Positions 34,508 to 37,795 of a stretch of 37,795 nucleotides of DNA are shown here, piece by piece. Positions within the stretch are counted from its first letter, which is position 1; every line of letters starts with the position of its first letter. The stretch covers positions 1-37,795 of the forward strand of contig NZ_BCTZ01000021.1 of the NCBI RefSeq assembly GCF_001591025.1, read 5' to 3'. The notes under the pieces were generated by a model. That model did no database searches. It was not told where the DNA came from and saw nothing but the letters and a program-made list of their open reading frames with translations. This DNA is from Sphingomonas soli NBRC 100801. GTDB taxonomy: Bacteria > Pseudomonadota > Alphaproteobacteria > Sphingomonadales > Sphingomonadaceae. Position numbers and translations under genes: made by a program.

Positions 34508-34657
34508 GGTCGGCACTGTGATAGAGGGGGCTGGCGAGCAGCGATAGCGGCGTCCATGAATGGAGCGGGTGCCGCTGTCCGTTGCCTTGCCCTTCGTCGA
34601 CAAACCGCGTCATATCCCCCGGCGGACGTGTTCGATTCCGCGCGGGAGAATTGTGAC
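34508..34657. promoter_or_regulatory. Divergent gap before the vWA-PP2C-kinase genes
   Basis: These 150 bp must hold promoters for both directions. The plus strand has a weak TTGCCC-17 bp-TCATAT. GGGAGA lies about 10 bases before GTG 34658 and supports that start. No operator is obvious. Confidence 0.3.
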
Positions 34658-35335
34658 GTGAATCTGATTCCGGACGTTGCCCTTGCCGAGAATACCAGTC
34701 AGCGCCTGCCTTGCGTGGTGGTGCTGGATGGCTCGACCTCGATGGGCAATGGCAATGCGATCGGCGCGCTCAACGAAGGGCTTAAGCTTCTCGAGAGCGA
34801 TTTGAAGGCGGATGACGTCGCGCGCCAGAGGGTGCGCATCCTGGTGCTGCGTGTCGGAGCGCCGCACGATGTAGAGGTTGTGGCTGACTGGGTCGATGCG
34901 ATCGAGTTCGAAGCGCCGGAGATCGAAGCGAACGGCACCACGCCGCTAGGCGCGGGCGTGCGCCGCGCGCTCGATGAGGTCGAGGCGGAGAAAGCGCGCT
35001 ATCGCGATCATGGCATCCCCTATAACCGGCCTTGGCTTTTCGTGCTGACGGATGGCGAGCCCACGGATCCAGATTGGGAAAGCGCCGCCGAAGAATGCCG
35101 CGTGGCTGAGCAGAACGGGCGGGTTTCAGTGTTCTGCGTCGGCGTGGGGCAGGCGAACATGGAGAAGCTGAGCCGGTTCAGTCCGCGCCAGCCGCTGGCG
35201 CTGAAGGGCCTGGCATTTCGCGAATTCTTCCTGTGGCTCAGCCGCAGCGCGCGCGCAGGATCGCAATCGGCGCCTTCCGAAAATATCCAGATGGCTGCGC
35301 CCAGCGATTGGGCGGTGGTTCCCGGCAGGGGTTGA
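34658..35335 (+). CDS. TerY/YegL-like von Willebrand A domain protein
   Basis: A 225-aa single-domain vWA protein. GTG 34658 with GGGAGA upstream is chosen; the frame runs far upstream but antisense to the previous gene. The metal site (MIDAS) is complete: Asp24-x-Ser26-x-Ser28 in 'VVVLDGSTSMGNG', Thr in 'NGTTPLGAGVRRAL', and Asp in 'FVLTDGEPTD'. TerY/YegL proteins of this length occur beside a PP2C phosphatase and a Ser/Thr kinase. Here both follow at once (5-bp gap to the phosphatase). It likely acts as a metal-dependent scaffold for the pair; the direct role is unknown. Confidence 0.92.
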   Translation: MNLIPDVALAENTSQRLPCVVVLDGSTSMGNGNAIGALNEGLKLLESDLKADDVARQRVRILVLRVGAPHDVEVVADWVDAIEFEAPEIEANGTTPLGAGVRRALDEVEAEKARYRDHGIPYNRPWLFVLTDGEPTDPDWESAAEECRVAEQNGRVSVFCVGVGQANMEKLSRFSPRQPLALKGLAFREFFLWLSRSARAGSQSAPSENIQMAAPSDWAVVPGRG

Positions 35336-35340
35336 GCCGC

Positions 35341-36102
35341 GTGGCTGAAGCTTCGGCATGGCGTATCGCCGGGGCTTCGGTCACGGGGGCGTACCATGCG
35401 CTGCGCGGTGAAGATTGCCAAGACAACCATCGGCTCGAAGTGACCCCGGGTGGTGTGCTGATCGCGATCGTTTCTGACGGCGCGGGATCGGCGGCGCATG
35501 GCGGGGAGGGCGCGGCGATCCTGTGTGAGCAGGTGAGGCGCGCGCTTGTGAAGGCGCTTGGCAAGTGCAAGCCCAGCCCCTCGCGCGCACTGCTGCGGCG
35601 GGGTGTGCGGGCGGTGCGCGCGGGGATTGAGGCTGCACGGGCACATGTTGCCGATGCGCCTTCCGATTATCACGCGACGCTTGTTGGCGCGGTGGTGTTG
35701 TCCGGCCAGGGCGGGCTGTTCTTCCACATAGGCGACGGCGCGGCGCTTGCGCTGGAGAGCGGCGGTAGGCGCTGGGCGCTGTCCGCGCCGCGTAACGGCG
35801 AATATTCGCACGAAACCTTTTTCTTCACCGAGACCGACTGGCGCAAGCGGCTTCGCTTCACACTGGTCGCGCCCGAGTTCGACACGATTTTCGTGATGAC
35901 CGATGGTGTCACCGACATTGGTTTGCAGAATATGCGCTCAGGGCCGGAGCCGTTCCTGCCCTTTTTCGAACCGATCGGCCGGTTTCTGGCGGGCGCGGGG
36001 CGATCTGAGGGCGAGCAGGCGCTGGCGGCCACGCTCGATACCGAAGCTGTGCGCGAGCGCTCGGGCGATGACAAGACTCTGGTTTGGGCGCAGGCGCGGT
36101 GA
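35341..36102 (+). CDS. PP2C-type protein phosphatase (YegK-like)
   Basis: A 253-aa metal-dependent Ser/Thr phosphatase. GTG 35341 comes 5 bp after the vWA stop. Metal-binding motifs are in order: 'GEDCQDNH', 'IVSDGAGSAAHGGEGA', 'HIGDGAALAL', 'FVMTDGVTDIG' and 'SGDDKTLV', so it should be active. It is expected to reverse the kinase that follows with a GTGA overlap (36099). The trio matches the yegL-yegK-yegI / TerY-P arrangement. Confidence 0.92.
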   Translation: MAEASAWRIAGASVTGAYHALRGEDCQDNHRLEVTPGGVLIAIVSDGAGSAAHGGEGAAILCEQVRRALVKALGKCKPSPSRALLRRGVRAVRAGIEAARAHVADAPSDYHATLVGAVVLSGQGGLFFHIGDGAALALESGGRRWALSAPRNGEYSHETFFFTETDWRKRLRFTLVAPEFDTIFVMTDGVTDIGLQNMRSGPEPFLPFFEPIGRFLAGAGRSEGEQALAATLDTEAVRERSGDDKTLVWAQAR

Positions 36103-37795
36103 GGGTATATCTCGGGCGCGGAGCGGACCGCAGGGCACTGCGCCTTGGCAGAGTGCTGGGTGAAGGAGCATCGGGCAAGGTTTGTGCCATAGAGGGCGGT
36201 TTCGCCGCCAAATTGTATCACGCGCCGTCGGAAGCGGGGCGCTACGAAGCGAAAATCGAAGCAATGCTCGCCCGGCCGCCCGACCTTCCCGTAGCCGAGC
36301 ATCGCGGGGCGAAATATCCGCAGATCGCCTGGCCGCTGGCCAAACTGCATGATGACGCCGGCAGCTTCATCGGCTTCCTGATGCCCGAGGTGGATTTCGC
36401 GCGTTCGACCAGCCTGGTGAACCTGCTCCAGAAGAACAGTCGCAAGGTCGAGAGGATCAGCGAGTATTATGGATATCGCGTGCTGGTCGCGCGTAACCTC
36501 GCGTCGGTTTTTACCGAGCTGCACCGCGCCGGACATCATATGATCGACCTGAAGCCGGCCAATTTGCGCTTTTATCCGGCCGTGAGCTGGATGGCAGTCG
36601 TCGATGCGGATGGCTTCAGCGTCGCGGGCGCCAACGGGCGCATTGGGGCGCTCCAATTGAGCGATGAGTATATCGCGCCCGAAAGCTGGAAGCGGAAGCC
36701 ATCCGAGCTCGGGGTGGAGCAGGATCTGTTCGCGCTGGCTGCTGTCACCTTTCAGCTGCTAAATAATGGCGTGCACCCATTTGCCGGGACAGTGACCGGC
36801 AGCGCGGCGACCGATTTGCAGACGCGGATTGTGGAGGGGCTCTACCCCTACGCGATCGCGCCGCGTGCGGGTTTGACGCCCAGTACGGCGAGCGTTCATC
36901 GCATGTTCCTGCGGAAGACGCGCGAGATGTTCGATTCCGCTTTCCTGACACGGCGGCGGCCAAGTGCGGAACAATGGCGCGACCATCTCGACGAGCTGAT
37001 GGAGCAACTCGCCCCCTGCAGCGTGCGACCCGCCGAGCATGTCCATTTTGGGGCTGGCTGTGGTTTCTGCGGGCATGAGGCGCGGGTTCAGGCGGTGCGC
37101 GCAAGGCCGCGCCGCGAGACGCCGGTGCGGGTACAGGCAGTGCAGATGGTGGTGCCACCTCCGCCGCCGATGCGATATGTCTATCGGCCTGTGCGCATTC
37201 CCCGGCCGCCGAAGCGCCGTACCGCCACGGGCTTCACCATCCGCAGCTCGATGCTGGCGGGGGCGATCGCTGGGCTGGTTATAGGCTCTGACCGGCTGAT
37301 GGAAGAGATGGCCACGCGCCACGCCCATGCGAGCGCGCTGGCTGCCGAGCTTCCCGGCTTTAACGGCCCGGTTACAGCGTTCGCCGAACCGCGCAACTAT
37401 CTGATCGTCCCCCGCAGCGATGGCCAGCCTGTCTATCTTCGCGATGGCCCGGGGGGGCAATATGCCGCGCTCGATCCCCTTTTCTTGGGAGACGAACTTA
37501 CTGGTACCCCTAGCCTAGTGACGGATGGTGCAGAACGATGGATTCTGGTCTCCCGAAGCAACGGTAGGCCAGGGTTCGTATCTACAGCAGCACTGATCCC
37601 AAAGGCTGATGTCATCGCCCCTCTCCTCTGCCCGGCTGGCAAAACGTGCGCCGACGCGGGGGTGGGGAGGGGGGAGGGGATGGTGGGGTGGCGGTATCGC
37701 GAACTACTTGGTCGGAGTGGGGGTGAGGGACGAAGGGTGCTGGAGGCGGGGCAGCGGGCGTGGCAGGCGGAGCGGCGGGCGTGCAACGAGCGCCA
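36099..37795 (+). CDS. Ser/Thr kinase with zinc motif, TM, SH3-like and LprI-like tail (partial)
   Basis: Translation from GTG 36099 (overlapping the phosphatase stop) stays open for 565 codons to the window edge. The kinase domain (1-300) has GEGASG (21-26), Lys38, 'HMIDLKPANL' with Asp150 and Asn155, and 'DADGF' (169-173) replacing DFG, as in YegI-type kinases. Then comes a possible zinc site (Cys307, His314, His316, Cys321, Cys324, His326, 'CGFCGH'). A Pro-rich linker (350-372), a membrane segment (about 383-397), an SH3-like domain (432-500, 'PVYLRDGPGGQY...GDELTG...GFVSTAAL') and an LprI-like start ('CADAG', 'WRYRELL', 'GQRAWQAERRAC', 511-562) follow. The tail should lie in the periplasm. 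Base use shifts in 37490-37740. Confidence 0.88.
   Translation, partial: MRVYLGRGADRRALRLGRVLGEGASGKVCAIEGGFAAKLYHAPSEAGRYEAKIEAMLARPPDLPVAEHRGAKYPQIAWPLAKLHDDAGSFIGFLMPEVDFARSTSLVNLLQKNSRKVERISEYYGYRVLVARNLASVFTELHRAGHHMIDLKPANLRFYPAVSWMAVVDADGFSVAGANGRIGALQLSDEYIAPESWKRKPSELGVEQDLFALAAVTFQLLNNGVHPFAGTVTGSAATDLQTRIVEGLYPYAIAPRAGLTPSTASVHRMFLRKTREMFDSAFLTRRRPSAEQWRDHLDELMEQLAPCSVRPAEHVHFGAGCGFCGHEARVQAVRARPRRETPVRVQAVQMVVPPPPPMRYVYRPVRIPRPPKRRTATGFTIRSSMLAGAIAGLVIGSDRLMEEMATRHAHASALAAELPGFNGPVTAFAEPRNYLIVPRSDGQPVYLRDGPGGQYAALDPLFLGDELTGTPSLVTDGAERWILVSRSNGRPGFVSTAALIPKADVIAPLLCPAGKTCADAGVGRGEGMVGWRYRELLGRSGGEGRRVLEAGQRAWQAERRACNER

Noticed and set aside
33779..34657. Extending the vWA protein upstream as a 518-aa fusion
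   Set aside because: The extra part is antisense to the divergent 504-aa gene and has low-complexity shadow composition. GTG 34658 has a ribosome site.
37433..37786. Minus-strand ORF at the right edge
   Set aside because: It is antisense to the kinase tail, which has domain-like conservation by eye. The minus product is low complexity.
1..37795. CRISPR arrays, insertion sequences, prophage or integrase genes
   Set aside because: No spaced direct repeats, transposase or integrase motifs were seen. The only mobile-like element is the REP doublet.

Overview
The window is about 66% GC. Its codon use, dense operons with frequent GTGA/ATGA stop-start overlaps, gene content and REP-like palindrome at the left edge all point to an alphaproteobacterium, most likely Sphingomonadaceae (Sphingomonas-like). 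This placement rests on overall resemblance, not on a marker search.

Layout. (1) 1-106: a pair of inverted REP-like hairpins. (2) 222-13276: a type II secretion (T2SS) island. A minus-strand operon gspG-H-I-C-D and a plus-strand operon gspL-M-E-F diverge from a 60-bp gap. An inverted gspN and a plus-strand block of a periplasmic-binding-like gene plus gspJ-K follow. West of gspD, converging on it, lies a trio of small inner-membrane proteins resembling a second GspL/PilN, GspM/PilO and GspC/PilP set. No prepilin peptidase gene is present. (3) 13295-20944: a sigma-54 two-component system (NtrY-like kinase, NtrC-like regulator) divergent from an HlyD adaptor / MacB-type ATPase / FtsX-type permease operon. 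The gap holds three sigma-54-like -24/-12 promoters and repeated 16-bp palindromes that look like the regulator's enhancer sites. It also holds a small exported-peptide ORF. (4) 21184-26673: a regulator with two HTH segments, tRNA-Pro(CGG), a ferredoxin-NADP reductase of the adrenodoxin-reductase type, a CsgG-like protein and lepA. (5) 26814-29766: a second adaptor/permease/ATPase export operon. (6) 29889-32996: bphO-bphP, a heme oxygenase that supplies biliverdin to a bacteriophytochrome with an HWE kinase and a C-terminal receiver. (7) 32993-37795: a TerY-P-like triad (vWA protein, PP2C phosphatase, Ser/Thr kinase). The kinase has an unusual periplasmic tail with SH3-like and LprI-like parts and runs off the window. 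Divergent from the triad is a membrane protein with a possible papain-like Cys-His-Asp site.

The T2SS genes would build one envelope-spanning secretion machine. The two-component cassette appears to sense an envelope signal and switch on its own exporter through sigma-54. The bph pair couples red/far-red light to HWE-kinase output. The last block looks like a reversible Ser/Thr phosphorylation module reaching into the periplasm. The most notable points are the sigma-54 enhancer architecture (15994-16378), the kinase-SH3-LprI fusion with its divergent partner (32993-37795), and the extra platform trio and binding protein in the T2SS island.
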